NCBI GenBank assembly: GCA_963169105.1
Contig: OY720636.1
Span: 79,906,123-79,970,122 of the forward strand
From: Ceriagrion tenellum
Lineage: Eukaryota; Arthropoda; Insecta; Odonata; Coenagrionidae
Reading direction: 5' to 3'
Length of the DNA stretch: 64,000 nucleotides
In this document: positions 44,836 to 58,569 of the stretch, one piece after another
Position numbering within the stretch: position 1 is the first letter of the stretch
Layout of the letters: the number at the start of each line of letters is the position of its first letter
Notes under the pieces: model-generated
Databases searched by the model: none
Told to the model about the DNA's origin: nothing
What the model saw: the letters and a program-made list of their open reading frames with translations, nothing else
Made by a program: the position numbers and the translations under genes

Positions 44836-45734
44836 TCCTGCTGTTGTAAGCGTATTTACATGCATACAGGCTGAGACAGAGTCTTGGCGAATTCGAAAAT
44901 ATTTTCGGTATCGAAGCTCCCTGAACGTGAGAGGGTCAGCAAGATTCAATGGACTCCTTGGAGAGGACTCTTGAGGTCCATTGTTGGCAGCGTGCCTTTC
45001 TTCCCCCAGGCATTCTTTCCCCCTCAGCTCCCCCCCACTCTCTTACTCCTCACACCACCGCTTATAATTTCCTTTTCTTCGGCTTCTCAGCCGTTAGCGG
45101 CCAAAACCAGACCAACTGCTCTCAACCCTTCTCCCTCCTGTGAATAAACGAATCAAGTCTTCGACGGGGGTGGCCAAGGGGGGGAGTAATACTGGGTATC
45201 ACGTTCTCCGATGAGGCTCCAGTGTGAACGACCCCATTGCGCCTTGCGCTTTTATTTTGTTTTCTATTTTTTTTATTGACTCGAAAGAAAAAATAAACTC
45301 CCAAGGCCCTCTTAGACCTTGAATCCTTCGGGTACAGCCTTCCTCCTATCGTCGCCTGACCGGTGTGCCTTGCCGAACTCCGAAAGCCTTCTCTGCCCAT
45401 TGGGCGGAGCGGTTTTCTTCGGACGCCCCGTGATCTTCAGTTGTTTTTTTCTTTCTCTCTCTCTCTCATGTTCGCCTTCTTGTTTCGTCTCGTGGACGCG
45501 GCAGGTGTTTCTCTTCCTCTCTGTCGCAACTGCTCCCCCCTTCTCCCTCTCGTATTTTTTTCGCGCCGTTTCATTGTCGTCTCCTTTAAGTGGTCTGCCG
45601 AGAATATTGGGTCGCTCCCTCTTCATTCATCAGGTATTCCCCTTCGTCTCGTCTCTCCCGTCTGTGTGTTCCTCTATCCACTTCTTCGTGAGATCCACCT
45701 GCACAAATGGACCGTAGAAAATTGAAGTAGTATT
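44836..45734. other. No gene; pyrimidine-rich
   Basis: Contains a (TC)n run at about 45,451-45,470 and long pyrimidine-rich frames on the plus strand (45,319-45,725) that I regard as compositional. Confidence 0.35.
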
Positions 45735-46083
45735 ATTTCACTCACACATTGGAATCTTTAGCATTCTTCTCCAGCACCACATTTCAAATGGCTCCAATCT
45801 GCTCCCATCAACTTTTCTTAAAGTCCAAATTTTTGAGCTGTAGGTGGACACCCTCCATACATAGATTTTCACAAATCCTTTTTCGGGTTTGTATTGAGAC
45901 ATTATTTTGAAGTCAAGTGAGTTTTCTTCTTGATAAAAGCTTGTTTCGATTGTGCTATCCTGCTTGTCGCATCCGCTGCGCATATTCCATCAGATGTCAT
46001 ACAGCTACCTAGATATTTAAAATTAGCGACTTGCTTAGACTTTTCTCCTTCCAGATATATATTACAGCTTCCTGTTGTCCATT
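45735..46083 (-). pseudogene. LINE family B, central fragment
   Basis: The minus strand reads NFKYLGSCMTSDGICAADAT, SRIAQSKQAFIKKK, then with frame breaks WTLRKVDGSRLEPFEMWC and WRRMLKIP. This is the segment between the polymerase and the C-terminal tail of an RTE/Jockey-like LINE, matching family B at 59.7-60.1 kb in order. Both ends are truncated. Confidence 0.72.
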
Positions 46084-46354
46084 TCTTGTAAGTGGACCCG
46101 GGAACCCCTAATTAAGTGGACTTGGATGATATCGATAGTGTTTGGTCGAGATATTCGAGGCCTAGTCAGCGATTGATCGAGGAGTTTCGACAGTCATATG
46201 CGTCATACTTCTATTTATGCTATTTGTGTAAGTAGTTGAGCAATTTTGTTGGTGGTTTCTTCTTATTCATTTGTTTGTGCTCTTATACGTAATTACAAAT
46301 CACTAAAATAGACTCTTACACTCACGCGACGCAAAGTTCTTTCCACGAACACGT
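46084..46354. other. Left flank of the satellite
   Basis: No gene. TAAGTGGACCCGGG and TTAAGTGGACTTGG at about 46,091 and 46,114 faintly resemble the TTTAGTGGACCAG segment of the satellite unit, which may be chance. Confidence 0.3.
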
Positions 46355-49300
46355 GCCGGATCTGAGGTAGATTCAATATCTGCGTGTAGACGCTCGCCTT
46401 CATTTAAGTGCTGCTTTTAAGTAAACCCTTACTTTAGTGGACCAGTAGTGTAGACGAGGCATTGGAACAGGCAATCACTCGGATTAACTTGATAAGAAAA
46501 TGGGCCTTGGTCGCTTCTTGCCGGATCTGAGATAGATTTAATATCTGCGTGTAGACGCTCGCCTTCATTTAAGTGCTGCTTTTAAGTAAACCCTACTTTA
46601 GTGGACCAGTAGTGTAGACGAGGCATTGGAACAGGCAATCACTCGGATTAACTTGATAAGAAAATGGGCCTTGGTCGCTTCTTGCCGGATCTGAGATAGA
46701 TTTAATATCTGCGTGTAGACGCTCGCCTTCATTTAAGTGCTGCTTTTAAGTAAACCCTACTTTAGTGGACCAGTAGTGTAGACGAGGCATTGGAGCAGGC
46801 AATCACTCGGATTAACTTGATAAGAAAATGGGCCTTGGTCGCTTCTTGCCGGATCTGAGATAGATTTAATATCTGCGTGTAGACGCTCGCCTTCATTTAA
46901 GTGCTGCTTTTAAGTAAACCCTACTTTAGTGGACCAGTAGTGTAGACGAGGCATTGGAGCAGGCAATCACTCGGATTAACTTGATAAGAAAATGGGCCTT
47001 GGTCGCTTCTTGCCGGATCTGAGATAGATTTAATATCTGCGTGTAGACGCTCGCCTTCATTTAAGTGCTGCTTTTAAGTAAACCCTACTTTAGTGGACCA
47101 GTAGTGTAGACGAGGCATTGGAACAGGCAATCACTCGGATTAACTTGATAAGAAAATGGGCCTTGGTCGCTTCTTGCCGGATCTGAGATAGATTTAATAT
47201 CTGCGTGTAGACGCTCGCCTTCATTTAAGTGCTGCTTTTAAGTAAACCCTACTTTAGTGGACCAGTAGTGTAGACGAGGCATTGGAGCAGGCAATCACTC
47301 GGATTAACTTGATAAGAAAATGGGCCTTGGTCGCTTCTTGCCGGATCTGAGATAGATTTAATATCTGCGTGTAGACGCTCGCCTTCATTTAAGTGCTGCT
47401 TTTAAGTAAACCCTACTTTAGTGGACCAGTAGTGTAGACGAGGCATTGGAACAGGCAATCACTCGGATTAACTTGATAAGAAAATGGGCCTTGGTCGCTT
47501 CTTGCCGGATCTGAGATAGATTTAATATCTGCGTGTAGACGCTCGCCTTCATTTAAGTGCTGCTTTTAAGTAAACCCTACTTTAGTGGACCAGTAGTGTA
47601 GACGAGGCATTGGAGCAGGCAATCACTCGGATTAACTTGATAAGAAAATGGGCCTTGGTCGCTTCTTGCCGGATCTGAGATAGATTTAATATCTGCGTGT
47701 AGACGCTCGCCTTCATTTAAGTGCTGCTTTTAAGTAAACCCTACTTTAGTGGACCAGTAGTGTAGACGAGGCATTGGAACAGGCAATCACTCGGATTAAC
47801 TTGATAAGAAAATGGGCCTTGGTCGCTTCTTGCCGGATCTGAGATAGATTTAATATCTGCGTGTAGACGCTCGCCTTCATTTAAGTGCTGCTTTTAAGTA
47901 AACCCTACTTTAGTGGACCAGTAGTGTAGACGAGGCATTGGAACAGGCAATCACTCGGATTAACTTGATAAGAAAATGGGCCTTGGTCGCTTCTTGCCGG
48001 ATCTGAGATAGATTTAATATCTGCGTGTAGACGCTCGCCTTCATTTCAGTGCTGCTTTTAAGTAAACCTTACTTTAGTGGACCAGTAGTGTAGACGAGGC
48101 ATTGGAGCAGGCAATCACTCGGATTAACTTGATAAGAAAATGGGCCTTGGTCGCTTCTTGCCGGATCTGAGATAGATTTAATATCTGCGTGTAGACGCTC
48201 GCCTTCATTTAAGTGCTGCTTTTAAGTAAACCCTACTTTAGTGGACCAGTAGTGTAGACGAGGCATTGGAACAGGCAATCACTCGGATTAACTTGATAAG
48301 AAAATGGGCCTTGGTCGCTTCTTGCCGGATCTGAGATAGATTTAATATCTGCGTGTAGACGCTCGCCTTCATTTAAGTGCTGCTTTTAAGTAAACCCTAC
48401 TTTAGTGGACCAGTAGTGTAGACGAGGCATTGGAGCAGGCAATCACTCGGATTAACTTGATAAGAAAATGGGCCTTGGTCGCTTCTTGCCGGATCTGAGA
48501 TAGATTTAATATCTGCGTGTAGACGCTCGCCTTCATTTAAGTGCTGCTTTTAAGTAAACCCTACTTTAGTGGACCAGTAGTGTAGACGAGGCATTGGAAC
48601 AGGCAATCACTCGGATTAACTTGATAAGAAAATGGGCCTTGGTCGCTTCTTGCCGGATCTGAGATAGATTTAATATCTGCGTGTAGACGCTCGCCTTCAT
48701 TTAAGTGCTGCTTTTAAGTAAACCCTACTTTAGTGGACCAGTAGTGTAGACGAGGCATTGGAACAGGCAATCACTCGGATTAACTTGATAAGAAAATGGG
48801 CCTTGGTCGCTTCTTGCCGGATCTGAGATAGATTTAATATCTGCGTGTAGACGCTCGCCTTCATTTAAGTGCTGCTTTTAAGTAAACCCTACTTTAGTGG
48901 ACCAGTAGTGTAGACGAGGCATTGGAGCAGGCAATCACTCGGATTAACTTGATAAGAAAATGGGCCTTGGTCGCTTCTTGCCGGATCTGAGATAGATTTA
49001 ATATCTGCGTGTAGACGCTCGCCTTCATTTAAGTGCTGCTTTTAAGTAAACCCTACTTTAGTGGACCAGTAGTGTAGACGAGGCATTGGAACAGGCAATC
49101 ACTCGGATTAACTTGATAAGAAAATGGGCCTTGGTCGCTTCTTGCCGGATCTGAGATAGATTTAATATCTGCGTGTAGACGCTCGCCTTCATTTAAGTGC
49201 TGCTTTTAAGTAAACCCTACTTTAGTGGACCAGTAGTGTAGACGAGGCATTGGAACAGGCAATCACTCGGATTAACTTGATAAGAAAATGGGCCTTGGTC

Positions 49301-52300
49301 GCTTCTTGCCGGATCTGAGATAGATTTAATATCTGCGTGTAGACGCTCGCCTTCATTTAAGTGCTGCTTTTAAGTAAACCCTACTTTAGTGGACCAGTAG
49401 TGTAGACGAGGCATTGGAGCAGGCAATCACTCGGATTAACTTGATAAGAAAATGGGCCTTGGTCGCTTCTTGCCGGATCTGAGATAGATTTAATATCTGC
49501 GTGTAGACGCTCGCCTTCATTTAAGTGCTGCTTTTAAGTAAACCCTACTTTAGTGGACCAGTAGTGTAGACGAGGCATTGGAACAGGCAATCACTCGGAT
49601 TAACTTGATAAGAAAATGGGCCTTGGTCGCTTCTTGCCGGATCTGAGATAGATTTAATATCTGCGTGTAGACGCTCGCCTTCATTTAAGTGCTGCTTTTA
49701 AGTAAACCCTACTTTAGTGGACCAGTAGTGTAGACGAGGCATTGGAGCAGGCAATCACTCGGATTAACTTGATAAGAAAATGGGCCTTGGTCGCTTCTTG
49801 CCGGATCTGAGATAGATTTAATATCTGCGTGTAGACGCTCGCCTTCATTTAAGTGCTGCTTTTAAGTAAACCCTACTTTAGTGGACCAGTAGTGTAGACG
49901 AGGCATTGGAGCAGGCAATCACTCGGATTAACTTGATAAGAAAATGGGCCTTGGTCGCTTCTTGCCGGATCTGAGATAGATTTAATATCTGCGTGTAGAC
50001 GCTCGCCTTCATTTAAGTGCTGCTTTTAAGTAAACCCTACTTTAGTGGACCAGTAGTGTAGACGAGGCATTGGAACAGGCAATCACTCGGATTAACTTGA
50101 TAAGAAAATGGGCCTTGGTCGCTTCTTGCCGGATCTGAGATAGATTTAATATCTGCGTGTAGACGCTCGCCTTCATTTAAGTGCTGCTTTTAAGTAAACC
50201 CTACTTTAGTGGACCAGTAGTGTAGACGAGGCATTGGAGCAGGCAATCACTCGGATTAACTTGATAAGAAAATGGGCCTTGGTCGCTTCTTGCCGGATCT
50301 GAGATAGATTTAATATCTGCGTGTAGACGCTCGCCTTCATTTAAGTGCTGCTTTTAAGTAAACCCTACTTTAGTGGACCAGTAGTGTAGACGAGGCATTG
50401 GAGCAGGCAATCACTCGGATTAACTTGATAAGAAAATGGGCCTTGGTCGCTTCTTGCCGGATCTGAGATAGATTTAATATCTGCGTGTAGACGCTCGCCT
50501 TCATTTAAGTGCTGCTTTTAAGTAAACCCTACTTTAGTGGACCAGTAGTGTAGACGAGGCATTGGAACAGGCAATCACTCGGATTAACTTGATAAGAAAA
50601 TGGGCCTTGGTCGCTTCTTGCCGGATCTGAGATAGATTTAATATCTGCGTGTAGACGCTCGCCTTCATTTAAGTGCTGCTTTTAAGTAAACCCTACTTTA
50701 GTGGACCAGTAGTGTAGACGAGGCATTGGAGCAGGCAATCACTCGGATTAACTTGATAAGAAAATGGGCCTTGGTCGCTTCTTGCCGGATCTGAGATAGA
50801 TTTAATATCTGCGTGTAGACGCTCGCCTTCATTTAAGTGCTGCTTTTAAGTAAACCCTACTTTAGTGGACCAGTAGTGTAGACGAGGCATTGGAACAGGC
50901 AATCACTCGGATTAACTTGATAAGAAAATGGGCCTTGGTCGCTTCTTGCCGGATCTGAGATAGATTTAATATCTGCGTGTAGACGCTCGCCTTCATTTCA
51001 GTGCTGCTTTTAAGTAAACCTTACTTTAGTGGACCAGTAGTGTAGACGAGGCATTGGAGCAGGCAATCACTCGGATTAACTTGATAAGAAAATGGGCCTT
51101 GGTCGCTTCTTGCCGGATCTGAGATAGATTTAATATCTGCGTGTAGACGCTCGCCTTCATTTAAGTGCTGCTTTTAAGTAAACCCTACTTTAGTGGACCA
51201 GTAGTGTAGACGAGGCATTGGAACAGGCAATCACTCGGATTAACTTGATAAGAAAATGGGCCTTGGTCGCTTCTTGCCGGATCTGAGATAGATTTAATAT
51301 CTGCGTGTAGACGCTCGCCTTCATTTAAGTGCTGCTTTTAAGTAAACCTTACTTTAGTGGACCAGTAGTGTAGACGAGGCATTGGAACAGGCAATCACTC
51401 GGATTAACTTGATAAGAAAATGGGCCTTGGTCGCTTCTTGCCGGATCTGAGATAGATTTAATATCTGCGTGTAGACGCTCGCCTTCATTTAAGTGCTGCT
51501 TTTAAGTAAACCCTACTTTAGTGGACCAGTAGTGTAGACGAGGCATTGGAACAGGCAATCACTCGGATTAACTTGATAAGAAAATGGGCCTTGGTCGCTT
51601 CTTGCCGGATCTGAGATAGATTTAATATCTGCGTGTAGACGCTCGCCTTCATTTAAGTGCTGCTTTTAAGTAAACCCTACTTTAGTGGACCAGTAGTGTA
51701 GACGAGGCATTGGAGCAGGCAATCACTCGGATTAACTTGATAAGAAAATGGGCCTTGGTCGCTTCTTGCCGGATCTGAGATAGATTTAATATCTGCGTGT
51801 AGACGCTCGCCTTCATTTAAGTGCTGCTTTTAAGTAAACCCTACTTTAGTGGACCAGTAGTGTAGACGAGGCATTGGAGCAGGCAATCACTCGGATTAAC
51901 TTGATAAGAAAATGGGCCTTGGTCGCTTCTTGCCGGATCTGAGATAGATTTAATATCTGCGTGTAGACGCTCGCCTTCATTTAAGTGCTGCTTTTAAGTA
52001 AACCCTACTTTAGTGGACCAGTAGTGTAGACGAGGCATTGGAACAGGCAATCACTCGGATTAACTTGATAAGAAAATGGGCCTTGGTCGCTTCTTGCCGG
52101 ATCTGAGATAGATTTAATATCTGCGTGTAGACGCTCGCCTTCATTTAAGTGCTGCTTTTAAGTAAACCCTACTTTAGTGGACCAGTAGTGTAGACGAGGC
52201 ATTGGAGCAGGCAATCACTCGGATTAACTTGATAAGAAAATGGGCCTTGGTCGCTTCTTGCCGGATCTGAGATAGATTTAATATCTGCGTGTAGACGCTC

Positions 52301-54061
52301 GCCTTCATTTAAGTGCTGCTTTTAAGTAAACCCTACTTTAGTGGACCAGTAGTGTAGACGAGGCATTGGAGCAGGCAATCACTCGGATTAACTTGATAAG
52401 AAAATGGGCCTTGGTCGCTTCTTGCCGGATCTGAGATAGATTTAATATCTGCGTGTAGACGCTCGCCTTCATTTAAGTGCTGCTTTTAAGTAAACCTTAC
52501 TTTAGTGGACCAGTAGTGTAGACGAGGCATTGGAGCAGGCAATCACTCGGATTAACTTGATAAGAAAATGGGCCTTGGTCGCTTCTTGCCGGATCTGAGA
52601 TAGATTTAATATCTGCGTGTAGACGCTCGCCTTCATTTAAGTGCTGCTTTTAAGTAAACCCTACTTTAGTGGACCAGTAGTGTAGACGAGGCATTGGAAC
52701 AGGCAATCATTCGGATTAACTTGATAAGAAAATGGGCCTTGGTCGCTTTCTGCCGGATCTGAGATAGATTTAATATCTGCGTGTAGACGCTCGCCTTCAT
52801 TTAAGTGCTGCTTTTAAGTAAACCCTACTTTAGTGGACCAGTAGTGTAGACGAGGCATTGGAGCAGGCAATCACTCGGATTAACTTGATAAGAAAATGGG
52901 CCTTGGTCGCTTCTTGCCGGATCTGAGATAGATTTAATATCTGCGTGTAGACGCTCGCCTTCATTTAAGTGCTGCTTTTAAGTAAACCCTACTTTAGTGG
53001 ACCAGTAGTGTAGACGAGGCATTGGAGCAGGCAATCACTCGGATTAACTTGATAAGAAAATGGGCCTTGGTCGCTTCTTGCCGGATCTGAGATAGATTTA
53101 ATATCTGCGTGTAGACGCTCGCCTTCATTTAAGTGCTGCTTTTAAGTAAACCCTACTTTAGTGGACCAGTAGTGTAGACGAGGCATTGGAGCAGGCAATC
53201 ACTCGGATTAACTTGATAAGAAAATGGGCCTTGGTCGCTTCTTGCCGGATCTGAGATAGATTTAATATCTGCGTGTAGACGCTCGCCTTCATTTAAGTGC
53301 TGCTTTTAAGTAAACCCTACTTTAGTGGACCAGTAGTGTAGACGAGGCATTGGAACAGGCAATCACTCGGATTAACTTGATAAGAAAATGGGCCTTGGTC
53401 GCTTCTTGCCGGATCTGAGATAGATTTAATATCTGCGTGTAGACGCTCGCCTTCATTTAAGTGCTGCTTTTAAGTAAACCCTACTTTAGTGGACCAGTAG
53501 TGTAGACGAGGCATTGGAGCAGGCAATCACTCGGATTAACTTGATAAGAAAATGGGCCTTGGTCGCTTCTTGCCGGATCTGAGATAGATTTAATATCTGC
53601 GTGTAGACGCTCGCCTTCATTTAAGTGCTGCTTTTAAGTAAACCTTACTTTAGTGGACCAGTAGTGTAGACGAGGCATTGGAGCAGGCAATCACTCGGAT
53701 TAACTTGATAAGAAAATGGGCCTTGGTCGCTTTCTGCCGGATCTGAGATAGATTTAATATCTGCGTGTAGACGCTCGCCTTCATTTAAGTGCTGCTTTTA
53801 AGTAAACCCTACTTTAGTGGACCAGTAGTGTAGACGAGGCATTGGAACAGGCAATCACTCGGATTAACTTGATAAGAAAATGGGCCTTGGTCGCTTCTTG
53901 CCGGATCTGAGATAGATTTAATATCTGCGTGTAGACGCTCGCCTTCATTTAAGTGCTGCTTTTAAGTAAACCCTACTTTAGTGGACCAGTAGTGTAGACG
54001 AGGCATTGGAGCAGGCAATCACTCGGATTAACTTGATAAGAAAATGGGCCTTGGTCGCTTC
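46355..54061 (+). repeat. 164-bp satellite array, 47 units
   Basis: GCCGGATCTGAG recurs at 46,355, 46,520 and then every 164 bp to 53,900, without a single length change over 45 intervals; the first unit is 165 bp. The array stops inside unit 47 at 54,061. Units are nearly identical. The main variant is GGAACAGG versus GGAGCAGG (about 22 versus 25 units). Rarer variants are AAACCTTAC for AAACCCTAC (units 11, 29, 31, 38, 45 counting from 1), ATTTCAGTG for ATTTAAGTG (units 11 and 29) and TTTCTGCC for TTCTTGCC (after units 39 and 45). Unit 1 has extra differences, as expected at an array edge. The unit length is not a multiple of three and no open frame persists. The length is close to chromatosomal DNA. 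Confidence 0.98.
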
Positions 54062-54540
54062 GTCGCGAATTTTTTAGGCGCCATGGACAAATCCTCTCTC
54101 CGGTTATCGCTTGCCATTATGTCTCGCCGGATTGGGTCAGAGTCGCTGTGATTTTTTTTGTGGGATGTGTTTATGATGTGGATCCCGATGTTCACCGCCC
54201 AGCGTGGGCTCGTAAACAGGTCGGTATCAGTTCTTTGGGATGTCGTCTCTCTCTCTCTCTCTCTCTCTCTCAAACTGGTTTCGGAAAGTCGTTCTGCTCC
54301 GTATTTGATGGGTTTCAATGAGACACTTTATACTCGTACGATGTATGTTGAATAGTCTTGATGTGCCACGCGCCAATGGCTTAATGATATCTAGAATGAT
54401 GTTTCCGCTTTAAAATTACAGCACTGTACGATGGGGCAGGCGGTTACACTGCACTTACGCGGGATAATTTGCTTGATGAAAGTGGTGAAAAATTTATTGA
54501 TTCAACATATTGCTGAATGCAATATTGCATAAATGAAATA
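54062..54540. other. Right flank of the satellite, with (TC)n
   Basis: The satellite ends abruptly in GCTTC followed by GTCGCGAATTTTTTAGG. A (TC)n run lies at about 54,246-54,271. No gene recognised. Confidence 0.45.
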
Positions 54541-55622
54541 TTGCCTTATGTGAGTCGGATAGGGATTCAGCCTCGTTTCTGCGGCTGGTGTTAAACATTG
54601 TATTCGGGGAATAACACAGACCCCTTATTTGATTGGTCTACAAAAATAAACAACTTCTAATGTCACAGAGTGAGTTCATGTAAGTATAATTGAGTTTATT
54701 AAAATGAAAAATAAATTTTATATCGTCTTCTGTGAGTCAGATATGGATTCAGATTCGTTCCTACAGCTGGTGTAGAACATTGTATCAGGAGAGTAGCACC
54801 GTTTTATTTTTTTATTGCTCTACTAAGTTTCACTTTTCGCGTCGTATCACTTTTTATGTCGCCGAATGAATTCGTGTAAATATATTTGAGTTTACTAAAG
54901 TGGAAAGTAGATGCTTCATTGCCTCCTGTGAATCAGATTTCTGCAGCTGTCTTTCGTGATTTGCATAGGGAAACAGCTTCGTTTCTGTAGTTTGTGTAGG
55001 ACATTATATTCCAATAATAACACTTAACATTGACTTGTATCTTATGTTGATTAACCCACTTTAATGCCGCAGAATGAACTCATGGAAACATATCTATTAA
55101 AGTTAAAACATAAATGCTTCATTGCCTTCTGTGAGTCTCGTTTCTGTAGTTGGTGTATGACAAGATATCATGATAATAACTGCGACTTCTTTCCTAATTG
55201 CTATTCTAAACAAAATCATCAATAATGCCACTTGAATTCATTCATTCAGGGAGAATTCATTGAGGCATCTTTGAGTTTATTGAAGTGAAAAATAAATGCT
55301 TCATAACCTTGTGTGTTACATACGGAAACAGCTTCGTTTCTGTAGTTGTTGAAGAACATTATATTTGAATAATAACGCTGACCTTATATCTTGATTTCTC
55401 TAATAAGGTAAACCACTTAAAATGCCACAGAATGAATTCATGGAAGCATAATTGAGTTCATTTAAGAGAAAAAAAATGAATGCTTCATTGCCTTTGTGAA
55501 TCAGATTTCTGCAGGTGATATTGAGCACTGTATTTTGAGAATAACATCGACTTCCTTCTTAATTATTCCGCTAAACTAGACTTCCATTAGTGCCACAGAA
55601 TGAATTCATGGAACCATCTGTG
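54541..55622 (+). repeat. Six-copy diverged tandem repeat, about 172-213 bp per unit
   Basis: Unit starts, near TTGCCTTCTGTGAGTC, lie at about 54,541, 54,723, 54,919, 55,132, 55,304 and 55,488. Each unit has, in order, CGTTTCTGTAG-like or ATTTCTGCAG-like, ACATTRTATT, an AATAAC block, GCCACAGAATGAATTCATGG-like and TTGAGTTTATTAAAGTG-like, ending AAATGCTTCA. Units differ by many substitutions and indels. There is no similarity to the 164-bp satellite that I can see. Confidence 0.85.
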
Positions 55623-58569
55623 AGTATCCTTATATACTTGCGTCACCTCATATTCTCCATTTAATATCATTCGGTATAATTATCTGATACAAAGGCACCC
55701 GTCGCAGGGAATACTGAGAATCACCGCTGAGTTTTTATAAAATTATGATTGTAAGTTAACAGGAAATAAGCAAGCGATAAACATTTTCAAATATTCGACT
55801 AATTATACGGATATTTTTATTCCCAAAAAGTGCTGGTAACCTCCTAACGTCATGTCATTTCAAGAAAATCTGCGAAAATTGATGCGAAGTATCCCCCATT
55901 CTACGATTAGCGAATAAAAATGACTGTGCATATGTGGAAAACTGTGTATTTGTTTTGCAGACGAGTGGCTTTGGTGATCTGTCCTGCGGCATCCCCATAA
56001 ATTAAAAAATCTCGAATTTCGTAATTTCCCCCATGCTATCACTTCCAACATTTCGTTTTGCAAGCACGATGTAATCGGTTTTTCAGTCGTTCACTGCTCG
56101 GATCATCTGCGCTTCTTGCACTTCATCAAATCTCGTATCGGAGACCTCTGCCCTCACATTAATTGGTGCTGATTATTCAGACTTAAGGGATTCACTCCGC
56201 GGAATCGTTCGCGGGAAATAAAACTCGGCGTATAAATGTAAATCGTTCGATTGATTTCAATGGGTTTCATTGCTTTCTTTGCGTGCCTTTTCATATTTTT
56301 TTTACAAATCCTTTGTTCAAAAGTTGGCGTTGAGTTGAAATGATTACGTCTTAAGAGGACGCATCATACCCTTCGGTAAGGAAAAGTTCTGTCGAAAATC
56401 CACAAGATGGCGTCACTCGCACCCGATCGAGGCGTTTTGGCGTCAGGAGTCTCCTACTCCAGGATGACTCTCGCGCAAGGCAACAGTCGTCGGTAAGTTG
56501 TAACCAAGGATCCGGCGCGTAAGTACAGGCAGCGCTGATATAAGATCTGTGAAAGAAGACTGAACTAATTGCATCACCGTCCGAGCATATTATGGCCGAA
56601 AACCATTGAGGTAGCTTGTAGAAATATACCAATTGCAGATTCTATCTTACAACCGTGACGGCTGTTACTTAGCATTCCAATAGAGGAGGGATTGATACAT
56701 CTCCATTAGTTTTAGATATGTCAATAATAATAAAAGTTTTTATAAAAATATACCCTACATATTGCCGTTTTCCCGATGGTTTAATTATGCTCCGGGATAA
56801 AATTTTCATATTTCAGATACGAGCCTCCCTTGGCAAAGGTCTATTCTTTATACTATAAAAATTTCAAGTTGATGACGTAAGTTTTTACAAAAAAATCTGG
56901 GATCGAAATTTATCACAAATCCGACCTGTCGAGCAGGTGTGATGCGTCGCCTTAAAGGTCTGGTGGCAGAATGCTCTTAAAATTGTATTCCATTACGTTT
57001 GGTCGCTCTTAAAATGCTTTCGCTATCATTGTTAACCTTTGCGCTTGTGTAAAAAAATGTCTCTGTTTTTCACTGTGGGCGATTTGTTTCATTTTATTCT
57101 GATATTTCAACATATTCACTTAATAATATTTATTTTAAACCTAAAATTGGTATTCGACGTTAGTAAAAGTTAAGTTTGCAAGTTTTATGTGCCTTTGTTT
57201 AGCGACGTATTTGAATTAATGTAAGTGAGTTCTGGGGTGCGATTCTGTTTCTTCATAAAGCCATAGCGATGCGGCCATGCGGTAAAACAGCGAGTAGCTT
57301 CGCGACAATGCAATTCTGTTTTTCGGGTCTGGCGCCATTTAATCGCACTTAACGCTTGTTTGTCGTATTGTTGCAGTGGTCGTAAGGTCAGAAGAGACAG
57401 AAGCGGGAATGGTGCTTCGCTAAATCTAGCGAACGCTATTAGGTGTATCGCCGCGTTGGGATAGCGTCTGTAGAAGCTGAAATGCCCCTCTGGATTCATT
57501 TTATTCCAGACATTTCTGTAATTTAATTGATGCGTTTTGGATTTATACTTTTGCTCAACATTAAAATTCTGCGCGCCATCGATGCAATTTTACGTGTCAA
57601 CTATCCAATCACCGTTAAACCTCCGCTACATTCACTTGTTTAATTGAACGAAAAAATATTTCTTTGGACCTTTAATTTATACGGTGATAAAGTTAGTAAA
57701 GGCGTAATTTGTCTTTCTAAACGAATGGCGAAATGACAGACGGGGAAGAGTTATGGGTTGACCTGTGGCATTCGCGTCTGTGCTTGAACGATAAAATTGG
57801 AGACAGTTTCACTAATGACTCTGCCGTTGATTTGTGTAATGTATCAATGAGCTCCGCCATGCGACTCATCCATTCCAAACTCCATCCAGACGCGCTAGTA
57901 TAAATTAGTGCTATCGATAACGTTGTACGTAGTGGAATATACGAAAGCTGCAGTAAAGAGTTGAAGATCAATACGGCGATGCTTTCTGGCGTTGATATTG
58001 AACTACGAAACGATTTGACAAATGTAATGTGTTCTAACATGCGATTACGTTGCCATATTTCGCACATCTGTTACGTGGCCTTAAAGTTAATTTGCCTGTG
58101 TAGGCAAGTGATGGAACGATGGCAACACTGTACGCTATTTCATCAGATGCGTTTTTTGTTTTTCCTCTCATTCTTGTTAAACTGTATTCATTATGTCCGA
58201 AGAATCATTCTTCATTTGTTAGCGAAAACATGGCTTGTGCAGAGCGTTGCTATCAGAGTTAAAAACATGTAGCAATACCTTTATATAAATGTCACATTTT
58301 CTATTCTGCTCGTTTGGACCGAATGCGAAGTTTTCCATAGTTTCGGATGAAGAATTCCACTTACCAAGGCGGGGACGTTTTTAAGTTTTGTATAGCAAAA
58401 TGAACTGCGCATAGTGGTTTTTATGGTCTTTTTTCTTACTTGTATTAATATATTGCGTCTATTGAATTGGTTATTACTTTTTCGAGTGCGTTGAGAATAT
58501 TTCTGAAAACTAAAGTCAATTCCTTTTTTATGGTGAATCTGTCCGCAAACAGGTTTCAATTGAACTGCT
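55623..58569. other. No recognised feature
   Basis: A 2.9-kb stretch of AT-rich to mixed sequence. Frames at 56,351-56,632, 57,185-57,499 and 57,717-58,272 are under 120 residues with no domain I recognise. No tandem or long inverted repeat was seen. Confidence 0.35.

Noticed and set aside
45319..45725. Two overlapping serine- and leucine-rich plus-strand frames resembling membrane proteins
   Set aside because: Pyrimidine-rich DNA gives hydrophobic frames by chance, and a (TC)n run lies inside.
46355..54061. CRISPR array or a repetitive protein gene
   Set aside because: Units are continuous with no unique spacers, and 164 is not a multiple of three with no frame persisting.
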